Assembly (NCBI GenBank): GCA_028288485.1
Contig: JAQBNO010000144.1
Coordinates: 1 to 55,525 of the forward strand
Length of the DNA stretch: 55,525 bases
Direction of reading: 5' to 3'
Origin: Segetibacter sp.
GTDB lineage: Bacteria > Bacteroidota > Bacteroidia > Chitinophagales > Chitinophagaceae
The notes beneath the pieces were generated by a model. The model saw only the letters and a list, made by a program, of their open reading frames with translations, was not told the DNA's origin and made no database searches. Positions 43,698 to 52,581 of the stretch are shown here, piece after piece. Every line of letters starts with the position of its first letter. The first letter of the stretch is position 1. The translations under genes were made by a program, and so were the position numbers.

Positions 43698-44807
43698 ATG
43701 GATACGACAAACAAAAATACATCGCGCAGAAATTTTGTCAAAAATGTTGCTTTAGGCAGTACTGCAGTCCTCCTTTCTCCACTCACCTCATTCGCGGAAC
43801 GTCAAAAAAAAGACCGGCTTGGAGTTGCATTAGTTGGGCTTGGTTATTACAGCACCGACCTGTTAGCCCCCGCCCTGCAGCAAACAAAGAATTGTTACCT
43901 GGCGGGCATCGTAACAGGAACACCGTCAAAAGCAGAAGCGTGGAAGAAGAAGTATAACATTCCCGATAAGAACATTTACAATTACCAGAATTTCGACAGC
44001 ATTTCCAATAATCCTGATATTGATGTAGTGTATGTAGTGTTGCCACCTTCAATGCATCATGAATACGTAATTAGGGCTGCAAATGCAGGTAAACATGTAT
44101 GGTGCGAAAAACCGATGGCAATCACAGCAAAGGAATGCCAGGAGATGATAGACGCCTGCCGCAAAAACAAAAAGACACTGGCAATCGGTTACCGGCTGCA
44201 ACACGAACCTAATACGCAGGAGTACAGAAGGATCATAAACCAAAAACTGTTAGGCGATGTAAAAAAGGTAAACTGCGCCGCCGGTTACCCCGAAAGCCGC
44301 ACCAATCACTGGAAACAGAATAAAGCTTTGGGAGGCGGTGTACTGTACGATATGGGTGTTTACGCCATCCAGGGAGCGCGAATGGGAGCCGGAATGGAAC
44401 CAGTTGCGGTTTTATCTGCGAAAACATCTACTACCCGCCCCGAAATTTATAAAAATGGCCTCGATGAAACTACGGAGGCCACGCTAGAATTTCCCGGCGG
44501 CGTAACAGGAAATATTAAAACGAGTTTTGGAGAGAATATTAATCACCTCAACATTTCCTGCACTAAGGGAGACATTAAAGTTGCGCCTTATCAACCCTAT
44601 GCGGGTGTAAAAGCCAGCAGCCCTTTAGGAGAAATAAATCATCCTTACCAGGTGCCGTGGCAACAGGCAAAACAAATGGACGACGACTCAATTTCAATAA
44701 TGCAGGGTAAACCAATGTTGGTGCCCGGCGAAGAAGGATTAAGGGATATCAGGATTGTGGAAGCGATATACGAATCGGCGCGTACAGGCCAACGGGTAAA
44801 AATCTAA
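43698..44807 (+). CDS. Gfo/Idh/MocA family oxidoreductase, Tat-exported (glucose-fructose oxidoreductase-like)
   Basis: A 369-residue protein with a Tat-like N-terminus (SRRNFVKNVALGSTAVLL). GVALVGLGYYST begins the NAD(P)-binding domain near residue 42. YVVLPPSMHHEY and CEKPMAI carry the conserved lysine, and GGGVLYDMGVYAIQG lies near residue 215. The order and size match periplasmic glucose-fructose oxidoreductase-like proteins. It is shorter than, and not close to, the paralogue at 32743. Sugar oxidation in the periplasm is likely; the sugar is unknown. Confidence 0.88.
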   Translation: MDTTNKNTSRRNFVKNVALGSTAVLLSPLTSFAERQKKDRLGVALVGLGYYSTDLLAPALQQTKNCYLAGIVTGTPSKAEAWKKKYNIPDKNIYNYQNFDSISNNPDIDVVYVVLPPSMHHEYVIRAANAGKHVWCEKPMAITAKECQEMIDACRKNKKTLAIGYRLQHEPNTQEYRRIINQKLLGDVKKVNCAAGYPESRTNHWKQNKALGGGVLYDMGVYAIQGARMGAGMEPVAVLSAKTSTTRPEIYKNGLDETTEATLEFPGGVTGNIKTSFGENINHLNISCTKGDIKVAPYQPYAGVKASSPLGEINHPYQVPWQQAKQMDDDSISIMQGKPMLVPGEEGLRDIRIVEAIYESARTGQRVKI

Positions 44808-44868
44808 GCGAAGCGTACGAAAGCAGGAAGGTTTTTAAGTTTATGAAATTATTAAATACAACGCTTCA

Positions 44869-45843
44869 ATGAGCGAAGTCATTAACTGTGCTGCATATTC
44901 GGAAGGTCAGCGGCTTCCCAACGTTAAGCTTACTGATATCGGCAGATTATTGCAGCAGTCGGATAAGTTTGTGTGGATCGGGCTGCATGAGCCCGACACA
45001 GCGTTGCTTAAAGAAGCCCAACTAGAGTTCGGCCTTCACGATCTTGCCATTGAAGACGCTCACAATGCTCACCAGCGACCAAAAATAGAAGTGTATGGCG
45101 ATACTCTTTTTATTGTTTTAAGAACGGTTCAAAGAAATGGCCAGGCGCAGGTGTCATTCGGAGAAACTCACTTTTTTGTAGGGGCGAACTTTATACTTAC
45201 GGTTCGGCATGGTTCTACTTTATCGTATGGAGAAGTACGAACACGATGCGAAAGAATGCCACATTTATTAAAGAAAGGCCCCGGTTTTGCCCTTTATGCA
45301 GTAATGGATTCTATCGTAGATCAATACTTCCCGGTCGTGGATGAATTGAGTGAAGAGTTGGAGAAGCTGGAAGAGCAAATTTTTAAAGAAAAGCCCAATC
45401 GTGAAACTACTACCCAGATCTACCAACTGGAGCGGGAATTATTGGGCGTAAAACGTGCAGTTTCCCCTTTAATCGATATTTGTAACCGCCTGATCCGTTT
45501 CGACATCGCTTTAATCTCTGAAGAAACCCGCCCCTACTTTCGCGACATTTACGACCACACTATGCGTATTAATGAAATGGTAGACAGCACCAGGGAACTA
45601 CTTACAAGCGTCTTGCAGGTTAACTTTTCCCTCATCTCGATATCTCAAAACGATGTTTCGAAGAAGTTTGCGGGATGGGCGGCTCTTGTAGGCGTGCCTA
45701 CGATGATTGCGGGAATTTACGGTATGAACTTTAAATTTATTCCTGAACTGGAATGGTATTACGGGTATCCAATGGTGCTGACCTTAACCGCTTTAACCTG
45801 TATATTTCTTTATTGGCGATTTAAGCGTTCAGGTTGGCTGTAA
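44869..45843 (+). CDS. corA: magnesium/cobalt transporter CorA family
   Basis: A 324-residue channel-type divalent-cation transporter of the inner membrane. The large soluble N-terminal domain (about 260 residues) ends in a long helix (RINEMVDSTRELLTSVLQV). Two C-terminal membrane helices follow, with the signature GMNFKFIPELEW (YGMN selectivity motif) between them, and a basic C-terminus (RFKRSGWL) at the pore. Length matches the family. It is 61 bases after the oxidoreductase gene, but no functional link is evident. Confidence 0.94.
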   Translation: MSEVINCAAYSEGQRLPNVKLTDIGRLLQQSDKFVWIGLHEPDTALLKEAQLEFGLHDLAIEDAHNAHQRPKIEVYGDTLFIVLRTVQRNGQAQVSFGETHFFVGANFILTVRHGSTLSYGEVRTRCERMPHLLKKGPGFALYAVMDSIVDQYFPVVDELSEELEKLEEQIFKEKPNRETTTQIYQLERELLGVKRAVSPLIDICNRLIRFDIALISEETRPYFRDIYDHTMRINEMVDSTRELLTSVLQVNFSLISISQNDVSKKFAGWAALVGVPTMIAGIYGMNFKFIPELEWYYGYPMVLTLTALTCIFLYWRFKRSGWL

Positions 45844-46361
45844 GAAGCAGTTGCAGGCTATTTAGGTTACACGTTACAATCCACCCGGGAGTTGACAAGC
45901 CCGGATTAAAATCAAACTACCTATCAACGTGACTTTTAATGCAGAAACCGGTTTTAGCGTACAAGTGTGCGACGCAACGGAAGCTATACATGCCTACCAA
46001 AGCTAAGTACCCACCTCCCTTGTATTTCATTTTAGTTTGCAAACTCTTTAAACTTCCATATCAAAGGCTCTCGAATGATCCCTTCCTATAGTTTCTTTCC
46101 CTTTTTTCGTTTTTACCTTTTCTATTGGTAACACGACTATGCCTTATCACCCGAAGCCTCCGGCTCAAAACCTCCAATGAAAGATTTATCGAACCCTGCA
46201 TCCCGTTATGCTAAACCAAATACCATAGAGAAATGAACAGGTGGCAGCGTTTTTTTACTACTAAAGAATTAGCGTGGGGAAACTCCCGCTCATCAGGTAA
46301 AATAAATTTTATAAGGTAGCCATGAATTATCTAAATTAGACAAAAATCATAATCAGAACAG
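45844..46361. other. intergenic region with element copy P
   Basis: Apart from the element at 45959 nothing specific is seen. It contains the presumed promoter of the AraC gene, but no clean TAnnTTTG box was found. Confidence 0.5.
45959..46004 (+). repeat. dispersed element, copy P
   Basis: GTACAAGTG, TGCGACGCA, ACGG (from 45959), then a weakened box 2 TGCCTACCAAAGC. Confidence 0.75.
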
Positions 46362-47189
46362 ATGGTAAGAACAACCGAAATAACACCTTGCCCCGCCTTG
46401 CAATCTTTTATTCGTTGTTATACGTTAAGAGAATTTAATACCGGCGATGAAGATTTTATAAAACCTCTTCCTGCATATCATGAAGTAACTATATCCTTTA
46501 TTTTAGCGGGTAATTTTTTCTCATCTAAAAACAGTTCATCCGACCATGTTGCCGGGCATCGATCACATCTTGTTGGATTGCAAACTGAAACAAAAGGAGC
46601 AATTATTTTTAATGGTGACATCAAATTCTTTACGATCCTTTTTAAACCTAACGGCTTTTACAGGCTTTACGGCATTCCATTGAATACGATAACAGACAAT
46701 ATTTATAACCTGGCCGATATTAGCCTAAAAGGCGTAGATGAATATAATGACCGGTTAAATGAAGCCAAAAATTTACAAGAGTTGAAAAACCTGTCAGATA
46801 AATTTTTTGTTTCTCATTTAAATAAAAGCAAAAGCAAAGATCCTTATAGCAGTATTACTTCTACCTCTTCCTTAATATTTGATACCAACGGTAATGTAAA
46901 TATTAAATCGCTTGCGAGCGACGCAAATATGAGCCTAAGGAGCTTTGAAATGAATTTTACGCAACAAGTGGGGATACCCCCTAAATTATTTTCACGAATA
47001 ACCCGTTTTAATTATGCCCTGATGATTAAAATGAAAAACATGTCGAAGAGCTGGACGGACATTTGTCACCATTGCGGTTATTACGATCAGATGCATTTTA
47101 TAAAAGAATTCAAGCAGTTCACTGGTAATACGCCCCTAAATTTTTACAAAAACACTCCCCTGCCAATCGAGGATTACCGGAAAGGATAA
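46362..47189 (+). CDS. AraC family transcriptional regulator
   Basis: A 275-residue DNA-binding regulator. The N-terminal part (to about 150, TPCPALQSFIRCYTLREFN) resembles the DUF6597/cupin-type sensing domain common in Bacteroidota. The C-terminal 95 residues contain the two helix-turn-helix units: LASDANMSLRSFEMNFTQQV and WTDICHHCGYYDQMHFIKEF, then TGNTPLNFYKN. The family usually controls one neighbouring function, but the adjacent CorA and small membrane protein give no clear target. Three direct repeats lie downstream. Confidence 0.88.
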   Translation: MVRTTEITPCPALQSFIRCYTLREFNTGDEDFIKPLPAYHEVTISFILAGNFFSSKNSSSDHVAGHRSHLVGLQTETKGAIIFNGDIKFFTILFKPNGFYRLYGIPLNTITDNIYNLADISLKGVDEYNDRLNEAKNLQELKNLSDKFFVSHLNKSKSKDPYSSITSTSSLIFDTNGNVNIKSLASDANMSLRSFEMNFTQQVGIPPKLFSRITRFNYALMIKMKNMSKSWTDICHHCGYYDQMHFIKEFKQFTGNTPLNFYKNTPLPIEDYRKG

Positions 47190-47260
47190 TCATTTTTTAC
47201 TGGTTAAATTTTGCGATTTTTTACTATTTAGGGGTATGCCGGGAATGTAACTTTATCATC

Positions 47261-47326
47261 TGATTTAAACACAACACCACACTTTAGCACCTGATTTAAA
47301 CGCAACACAAGATTTAAACAGATCAC
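47261..47326 (+). repeat. three direct repeats behind the AraC gene
   Basis: TGATTTAAACACAACAC (47261), TGATTTAAACGCAACAC (about 47292) and GATTTAAACAGATCAC (47311). The first pair is 31 bases apart and the second 19. They could be regulator-binding sites or a decayed small tandem repeat. Confidence 0.55.
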
Positions 47327-47444
47327 AAGATATAGTCAAAATATTGAATGCTGTAAATGTTGATTGGGGGATCAATGTTTCTTATAAGGGGAGAAATGAA
47401 ATACTTTCTTCCCTTTTTTATTTCCACATATTTTCCTGGTTGAA

Positions 47445-47927
47445 TTACTTGGGCATGGGCGGCGGAGCATCTGCACCGGCAGGCGACGTATATTGTACAT
47501 ATAACAGGAAAATCCAGATTATAATGAAAACAGCAGGAATTAGAATAGGTGAAGCATGCATAAAAATACGTTGAGACTTTGAGCCGGTAATACTGGGGTA
47601 AGCGCTATCGATATCTACATCGTCGCTTAAACTTTGCTCGTACTTCTTTCTCAATCCGCGCATATAAATTACTGAAGTAATTACGTCAATAAATGTAAAA
47701 GCAACGGTTAGCAGGGCCGCAATGGGTAAAATCTTTATTAAGGAATTATGTATGAGATCGAGTTCAGGTTTAGCTGGTTTTCCATTAATGAGTGAAGCAT
47801 AAGCGCCAAAGAAAAAAGATTGGGCGATCACCAGCCAGATCACTCTTTGCCCCAGATTGTTGTCTACATGTTCAACCTGTCCCCTGATAACTTTATATAC
47901 TTCTGAAACGCCGTTTGGGTTAGCCAT
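47445..47927 (-). CDS. small three-helix membrane protein of unknown function
   Basis: A 160-residue protein from the preferred ATG at 47927 (MANPNGVSEVYKVIRGQVEH). An open upstream extension of 29 codons has no support. Three hydrophobic segments are visible (VIWLVIAQSFFFGAYASLI, LPIAALLTVAFTFIDVITSV, ILIPAVFIIIWIFLLYVQ), with a charged loop between the second and third. The C-terminus is Pro/Ala-rich. I do not recognise a domain. It converges with the AraC gene and diverges from the molybdenum-hydroxylase set. Confidence 0.7.
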   Translation of the reverse strand: MANPNGVSEVYKVIRGQVEHVDNNLGQRVIWLVIAQSFFFGAYASLINGKPAKPELDLIHNSLIKILPIAALLTVAFTFIDVITSVIYMRGLRKKYEQSLSDDVDIDSAYPSITGSKSQRIFMHASPILIPAVFIIIWIFLLYVQYTSPAGADAPPPMPK

Positions 47928-48097
47928 ATTATTGTGGACGATAATAATTGTGCCAAAAACACTTAAATAAAGTGTAACTCTTTCAGCAACCCCGTGTTGA
48001 GTATTCCCTGACACATTTTTTAGAAAGCATTCAATTTTTTTTTATTTCTGCCGTCGCTCCCGCTCATACGGAATGGCAACGGTTTTGTATAATCTCT

Positions 48098-48114
48098 ACC
48101 TAATATTGTTAGGT
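48098..48114. promoter_or_regulatory. palindrome in the divergent promoter region (possible operator)
   Basis: ACCTAA-TATTG-TTAGGT, 6-bp arms, 100 bases before the 2Fe-2S subunit start. Its role is inferred only from position and symmetry. Confidence 0.35.
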
Positions 48115-48213
48115 TTTACTCACAACTTTTCTCGGGAAAAACTGTTGATTAAAAAAAGATTAAAACGACTCCACGAAAAAGACTAATTTAAATTTAGAAA
48201 TAATCTTAATTCT

Positions 48214-48855
48214 ATGGCCGAAAAAAAAGCATGTTCATTACCTGGCGATCAAGCCAGTTCTAATGAATCACGCAGAGATTTTTTGAAACAATCATCCCTG
48301 TTAACTGCCTTTGCAATTACTCCGGGAGTAGTGGTTAAAGCTGCTGAATCTAAATGGGACGAAGGAATAGCAGCCTCCTTAGAGAAGATGCCCCTAAAGC
48401 TGGAAATTAACGGGGTGAAGCAATCTTTACAGGTGGAACCAAGGGTAACACTCCTGGACCTGCTTCGCGAACAGCTTGCTCTCACCGGCACAAAAAAAGG
48501 ATGCGACTACGGCCAATGCGGGGCCTGCACTGTTCATGTTGATGGCCAGCGTGTTCTTTCGTGCCTGACGCTTGCAGTAATGGCTGAGGGCAAAAAAGTA
48601 ACAACTATTGAAGGGCTGGCAACGGGCGAACAACTTCATCCAATGCAGGCAGCTTTTATAAAGCACGACGGCTTCCAATGTGGCTATTGCACACCGGGAC
48701 AAATCATGTCGGCAGTTGCATGTATCAAGGAAGGTCATGCAAATTCAGAAGCAGAGATCAGGGAGTTTATGAGCGGCAATATCTGCCGTTGCGGTGCTTA
48801 TCCAAATATTGTTGATGCAATCATGGAAGTAAAACAGGGAGGGCAACAGATATGA
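48214..48855 (+). CDS. 2Fe-2S subunit of a molybdenum hydroxylase (xanthine dehydrogenase family)
   Basis: A 213-residue iron-sulfur subunit with a Tat-type N-terminus (ESRRDFLKQSSLLTAFAI), so the complex is probably periplasmic. The plant-type 2Fe-2S domain shows GCDYGQCGACTVHVDG and LSC. The second cluster domain has CGYCTPGQ and GNICRCGAYPNIVDAI. It passes electrons from the molybdenum centre to the FAD subunit. The stop overlaps the FAD-subunit start by 4 bases (ATGA), so the two are translationally coupled. The layout resembles the aldehyde oxidase PaoA/YagT type. The substrate, an aldehyde or N-heterocycle, is not readable. Confidence 0.93.
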   Translation: MAEKKACSLPGDQASSNESRRDFLKQSSLLTAFAITPGVVVKAAESKWDEGIAASLEKMPLKLEINGVKQSLQVEPRVTLLDLLREQLALTGTKKGCDYGQCGACTVHVDGQRVLSCLTLAVMAEGKKVTTIEGLATGEQLHPMQAAFIKHDGFQCGYCTPGQIMSAVACIKEGHANSEAEIREFMSGNICRCGAYPNIVDAIMEVKQGGQQI

Positions 48856-49835
48856 TCCAGTTCCAATATATACGTGCTTCTACGCAAAAGACAGCTATAG
48901 AAACAACTGCAAAAGATGCGACTGCCATGTTTATTGCCGGCGGAACCAATCTGGTTGACCTGATGAAGCGGGGAATAACGACGCCGCAGAAACTGGTCGA
49001 CATAAATAACCTGCCCTTAAAAAATATAGACGCTTCAACCGGCAGAATCCGGATTGGCGCACTAGCCTTAAATAGTGCAGTCGCTGAAAATAAACTGGTC
49101 TTAGACAGGCAGCCTTTATTGGCACAGGCTTTAAATGCCGGAGCTTCGGCACAGTTAAGAAATATGGCTACAGTTGGCGGAAATATGATGCAACGTACCC
49201 GCTGCCCTTATTTTTACGATACTGCAATGCCCTGTAATAAACGCGAACCTGGTTCAGGTTGCGGAGCACTTGAAGGCTTCAATAGAATGCATGCGATCTT
49301 TGGTTTTAGTGATAAATGTATCGCCGTTAACCCAAGCGATATGAACGTGGCACTCGTTGCTTTAGATGCCACGGTACATATTGCGGGACCTAAAGGCAAC
49401 CGTACCGTGCCCTTCATAAACTTCCACCGGCTTCCCGGCGATCTGCCGCAAAAGGATAATAACCTTGAAAAGGGCGAATTGATCACCGCCGTTGAAATTG
49501 CTGATAATCCATTTAACAAACATGTTCATTATTTAAAAATTCGCGACCGTGCTTCGTATGCTTTCGCGCTTGTATCTGTTGCTGCAGCTTTACATCTTGA
49601 TGGGAATACGATCAAAGGTGTACGGCTCGCAATGGGCGGCGTTGCTCATAAGCCATGGCGCTTGACCGAAGCCGAAAAAGCATTAGTGGGCAAGACGGTT
49701 TCCGAAGGAACATTCAGGCAGGCTGCTGAAATAGCCATGCAAGGCGCGAAAGGCTTTAAGTACAACTCGTTCAAGCTGAAAATGGGACCAAATGCAATTG
49801 TAGAGGCGTTGAAAACAGCGGCTGGAATAGTGTAA
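48852..49835 (+). CDS. FAD-binding subunit of a molybdenum hydroxylase
   Basis: A 327-residue medium subunit of the xanthine dehydrogenase family, PaoB/YagS-like. FAD-binding motifs are MFIAGGTNLVDLMK (residue about 27) and ATVGGNMMQRTRCPYF (about 104). The latter is followed by a cysteine-rich loop (CNKREPGSGCGA) that in relatives binds an extra 4Fe-4S cluster. The C-terminal CO-dehydrogenase-flavoprotein domain ends near VEALKTAAGIV. It is coupled to the 2Fe-2S subunit by a 4-base overlap. The fragment of a large subunit begins 2 bases after its stop. Confidence 0.92.
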   Translation: MIQFQYIRASTQKTAIETTAKDATAMFIAGGTNLVDLMKRGITTPQKLVDINNLPLKNIDASTGRIRIGALALNSAVAENKLVLDRQPLLAQALNAGASAQLRNMATVGGNMMQRTRCPYFYDTAMPCNKREPGSGCGALEGFNRMHAIFGFSDKCIAVNPSDMNVALVALDATVHIAGPKGNRTVPFINFHRLPGDLPQKDNNLEKGELITAVEIADNPFNKHVHYLKIRDRASYAFALVSVAAALHLDGNTIKGVRLAMGGVAHKPWRLTEAEKALVGKTVSEGTFRQAAEIAMQGAKGFKYNSFKLKMGPNAIVEALKTAAGIV

Positions 49836-49837
49836 GT

Positions 49838-50062
49838 ATGGGGTTTGATCTCGCCGGTTATCATGTTCCGGTAAAAGCAGATGTTCCGGATATTCATGTA
49901 GTGCTGATTGATAAGAGAGATCCTATTGTTAATCGAATGGGTGCAAAAGGTATGGGCGAAATTCCTTTGGTAGGTTTTACTGCTGCGATAGCTAATGCAG
50001 TTTTTCATGCAACCGGTGAACTGATAAGGGAATTGCCGTTAACACCGGATAAGTTCCTATGA
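49838..50062 (+). pseudogene. C-terminal stump of a molybdopterin-binding large subunit
   Basis: A 74-residue open frame that matches only the last part of the intact large subunit at 50246. Pairs are YHVPVKADVPDIHVV with YHVPVHADVPHIDVF, GAKGMGEIPLVGF with GTKGLGEIAIIGV, and ELIRELPLTPDKFL with KRIRELPITADKLI. About 670 N-terminal residues are missing. The GMGE motif with the active-site glutamate remains, but no cofactor domain does. It starts 2 bases after the FAD subunit, exactly where the full large subunit should begin, so an internal deletion is likely. It is divergent in sequence from the intact copy, so it was not a recent duplicate. Confidence 0.85.
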
Positions 50063-50152
50063 CGAAAGATTACAGTTGTTGAAACGTCAAAACCACAGGC
50101 CGTCTCTTGTAAAGGAACGTACTGAGGTTAAGAGTTGAATAAGAACAGAAAA

Positions 50153-50220
50153 GTAAAAGTGAGCCCCGCTGCGGCGGGGACGATATTGAAAATAGTTTCA
50201 ATAGTTGGCTAACAAAAAAT
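50153..50220 (+). repeat. dispersed element, copy Q (GC hairpin centre)
   Basis: GTAAAAGTGAG, hairpin CCCCGC-TGCG-GCGGGG, ACGAT, then box 2 AGTTGGCTAACAAAAAA at 50203. It lies between the large-subunit stump and the intact large-subunit gene. Confidence 0.8.
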
Positions 50221-50245
50221 TACGGCAAAAGCTATAAAATATTTT

Positions 50246-52486
50246 ATGGGAAAAGAATTATTTAACCCGGGAGAAAAAGATGCTTTAGACCGGGTAGATG
50301 GAAGGCAAAAAGTAACGGGTGCAGCAAAGTATTCTGCCGAATACCAGTTACCTAACCTGGCGTACGGGGTACTGGTGTCTAGTTCTATTGCAAAAGGAAC
50401 AATTAAAAGCATAGATACAAAGGCGGCAGAACGTGCCCCGGGCGTGGTTGGAGTAATATCGCACGTAAACTCAATTAAAGTTCCGGGGTTTGCCGACAAT
50501 GAGCACCCGACTGAACCACCAACTGGCGGAAGACCATTGCGGGCATTTTATGATAACCGGGTATATTTTAATGGGCAGCCGGTAGCAATTGTTGTTGCAG
50601 ATACGCTGGAACGTGCACAATATGGGGCGTCGCTCGTAAAGGTCGCTTACGTTAAAGAACAACACACAACAGATTTTAATGCAAATACAGGGAAAGCCGT
50701 TTTGCCGGCACAAGCAAAAAAGAACCCTAAATCTTCCTTAAACGATTATGATCGTGGACAACCGGATGGCTATAAAACAGCGCCGGTTAAAATAGAGGCA
50801 GAATACCACCATCCGTCGGAGATGCATAACCCGATGGAATTACAATCGATAACAGCCGTTTGGGAAGCCGATGATAAACTGACGGTGTATGACAAAGTTC
50901 AGGGGACAAAACCAACGCAGAGAGCGTTTGCAACGGAATGGAAAATACCGGTAGAAAACGTAAAAGTGATTTCGAAATTTGTAGGAGGCGCTTTTGGAAA
51001 CGGACTACACAACTGGCCCCATGAAACTGCTGCAATTATTGCGGCGAAACAACTTAAAAGGCCAGTAAAAGTTGCAATTACGCGTGAACAAATGTTTACG
51101 ATGGTGGGTTACCGTCCGCAAACGCATCAAAAAATAGGAATAGGCGCTACACCTGACGGTAAACTGGTAGGTATAACACACGAATCTGTCGGGCAGACAT
51201 CAACATACGAGGAGTTTACTGAATCAGTGCTTCAGCAAACACGAATGATGTATACATCTCCTAACCTGAGTACCCGCTACCGCCTTTTGCCCCTCGATGT
51301 AAGTACGCCTATCTGGATGCGCGGTCCTGGTGAAGCTACCGGAGCTTTTGCGTTAGAATCTGCTATGGATGAACTGGCACACGTACTGAATATTGATCCT
51401 ATTGAATTCAGGCTGAAAAATTATACAGAAAAAGATCCTGACAATAACCTTCCTTGGTCCACTAAATATTTAAAGGAATGTTATCAAATGGGTGCTGAAC
51501 GAATAGGTTGGAATAAACGCAGAATGCAGCCAGGGACTTTAAAAGAAGGCGACTGGTTGGTTGGCTACGGAATGGGCGTAGGCACTTTTGGTGCACATCG
51601 CGGCGGAGCAACAGTAAGAGCAAAACTTCACGCTGATGGACGACTCGTAATGCAATGTGCGGTTACCGATATTGGCCCGGGAACAGGTACAGCCATGGTA
51701 CAGATCGCGTCAACCACGCTCGGCATCGAACCTTCGCAAATCGTGTTTGAACTCGGACATTCTGATTATCCCATGTTTGGCAACCAGGGGGGGTCCTCTA
51801 CGGTTAACAGCGTAGGATCGGCAGTACAGGCTGCATGTAATAGTTTAAAACAAAAGCTTAAAGACCTTGCATCGGCTAAAAATGCTTCCCTTACGACTGC
51901 TGACCCAAAAAATATTTCTATCAAAAACGGGCAGTTAACCATAACCGATAACTCTCTGAATGTTGCTCTTGCCGATTTCTTCAAGCAGAACAACCTGCAG
52001 GAAATGGAGGTAACAGAAGAGTCAAAACCGGGGCAGGAAGCGAACAAGTATTCAAAATATTCTTTTTCTGTACACTTTGCCGAAGTGCATGTTCATCCGA
52101 AGACCGGACAGGTGCGGGTAAAAAAAGTGGTTACAGGTGCAGATGCAGGAACAATCATAAGCTGGAAAACGGCAGCCAATCAAATGATTGGAGGTGTAAC
52201 CGGCGGCATAGGTATGGCACTGCAGGAAGATGCTTTTATGGACCACCGCTTTGGCCGTTATGTTACTAAAGACTTTGCAGAATACCATGTTCCTGTTCAT
52301 GCCGATGTTCCACATATTGATGTGTTTTTTGTAGACAAACCAGATTACATCGTAGATCCGATAGGCACAAAAGGCCTGGGAGAAATCGCGATTATTGGTG
52401 TAGCTCCGGCAATTGCAAATGCGATCTTTAATGCAACAGGAAAAAGAATTAGAGAATTACCGATTACGGCCGATAAATTAATATAG
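50246..52486 (+). CDS. molybdopterin-binding large subunit of a molybdenum hydroxylase
   Basis: A 746-residue catalytic subunit of the xanthine dehydrogenase family (PaoC/YagR-like). The N-terminal DRVDGRQKVTGAAKYSAEY opens the first domain. The Q-loop region is FVGGAFGNGLHNWPHETAA (residue about 250), RGPGEATGAFALE lies near 370, and GPGTGTAMVQIA is near 475. The active-site glutamate is in GTKGLGEIAIIG (about 712). It hydroxylates an aldehyde or heterocycle at the Mo centre. It has no clear signal of its own, so it may be exported with the Tat-tagged small subunit. It lies 183 bases after the stump and is separated by element Q, so it may be a replacement for the lost subunit. Confidence 0.92.
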   Translation: MGKELFNPGEKDALDRVDGRQKVTGAAKYSAEYQLPNLAYGVLVSSSIAKGTIKSIDTKAAERAPGVVGVISHVNSIKVPGFADNEHPTEPPTGGRPLRAFYDNRVYFNGQPVAIVVADTLERAQYGASLVKVAYVKEQHTTDFNANTGKAVLPAQAKKNPKSSLNDYDRGQPDGYKTAPVKIEAEYHHPSEMHNPMELQSITAVWEADDKLTVYDKVQGTKPTQRAFATEWKIPVENVKVISKFVGGAFGNGLHNWPHETAAIIAAKQLKRPVKVAITREQMFTMVGYRPQTHQKIGIGATPDGKLVGITHESVGQTSTYEEFTESVLQQTRMMYTSPNLSTRYRLLPLDVSTPIWMRGPGEATGAFALESAMDELAHVLNIDPIEFRLKNYTEKDPDNNLPWSTKYLKECYQMGAERIGWNKRRMQPGTLKEGDWLVGYGMGVGTFGAHRGGATVRAKLHADGRLVMQCAVTDIGPGTGTAMVQIASTTLGIEPSQIVFELGHSDYPMFGNQGGSSTVNSVGSAVQAACNSLKQKLKDLASAKNASLTTADPKNISIKNGQLTITDNSLNVALADFFKQNNLQEMEVTEESKPGQEANKYSKYSFSVHFAEVHVHPKTGQVRVKKVVTGADAGTIISWKTAANQMIGGVTGGIGMALQEDAFMDHRFGRYVTKDFAEYHVPVHADVPHIDVFFVDKPDYIVDPIGTKGLGEIAIIGVAPAIANAIFNATGKRIRELPITADKLI

Positions 52487-52514
52487 AACCATGATTTATT
52501 GGATCTGAAAAACG

Positions 52515-52553
52515 GATTGGGATGAAATAATAAACGGCTATTTCATCCCAATC
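52515..52553. terminator. bidirectional hairpin terminator between convergent genes
   Basis: A 15-bp perfect stem, GATTGGGATGAAATA (52515-52529) with TATTTCATCCCAATC (52539-52553). It lies between the stops of the large subunit and the DUF3078 gene. Confidence 0.85.
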
Positions 52554-52581
52554 TATAAAAATCCATTTAATCCTGGTTCAT

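Noticed and set aside
47344-47574. A 76-codon plus-strand open frame before the small membrane protein
   Set aside because: Its second half is antisense to the membrane-protein gene and its composition is not protein-like.
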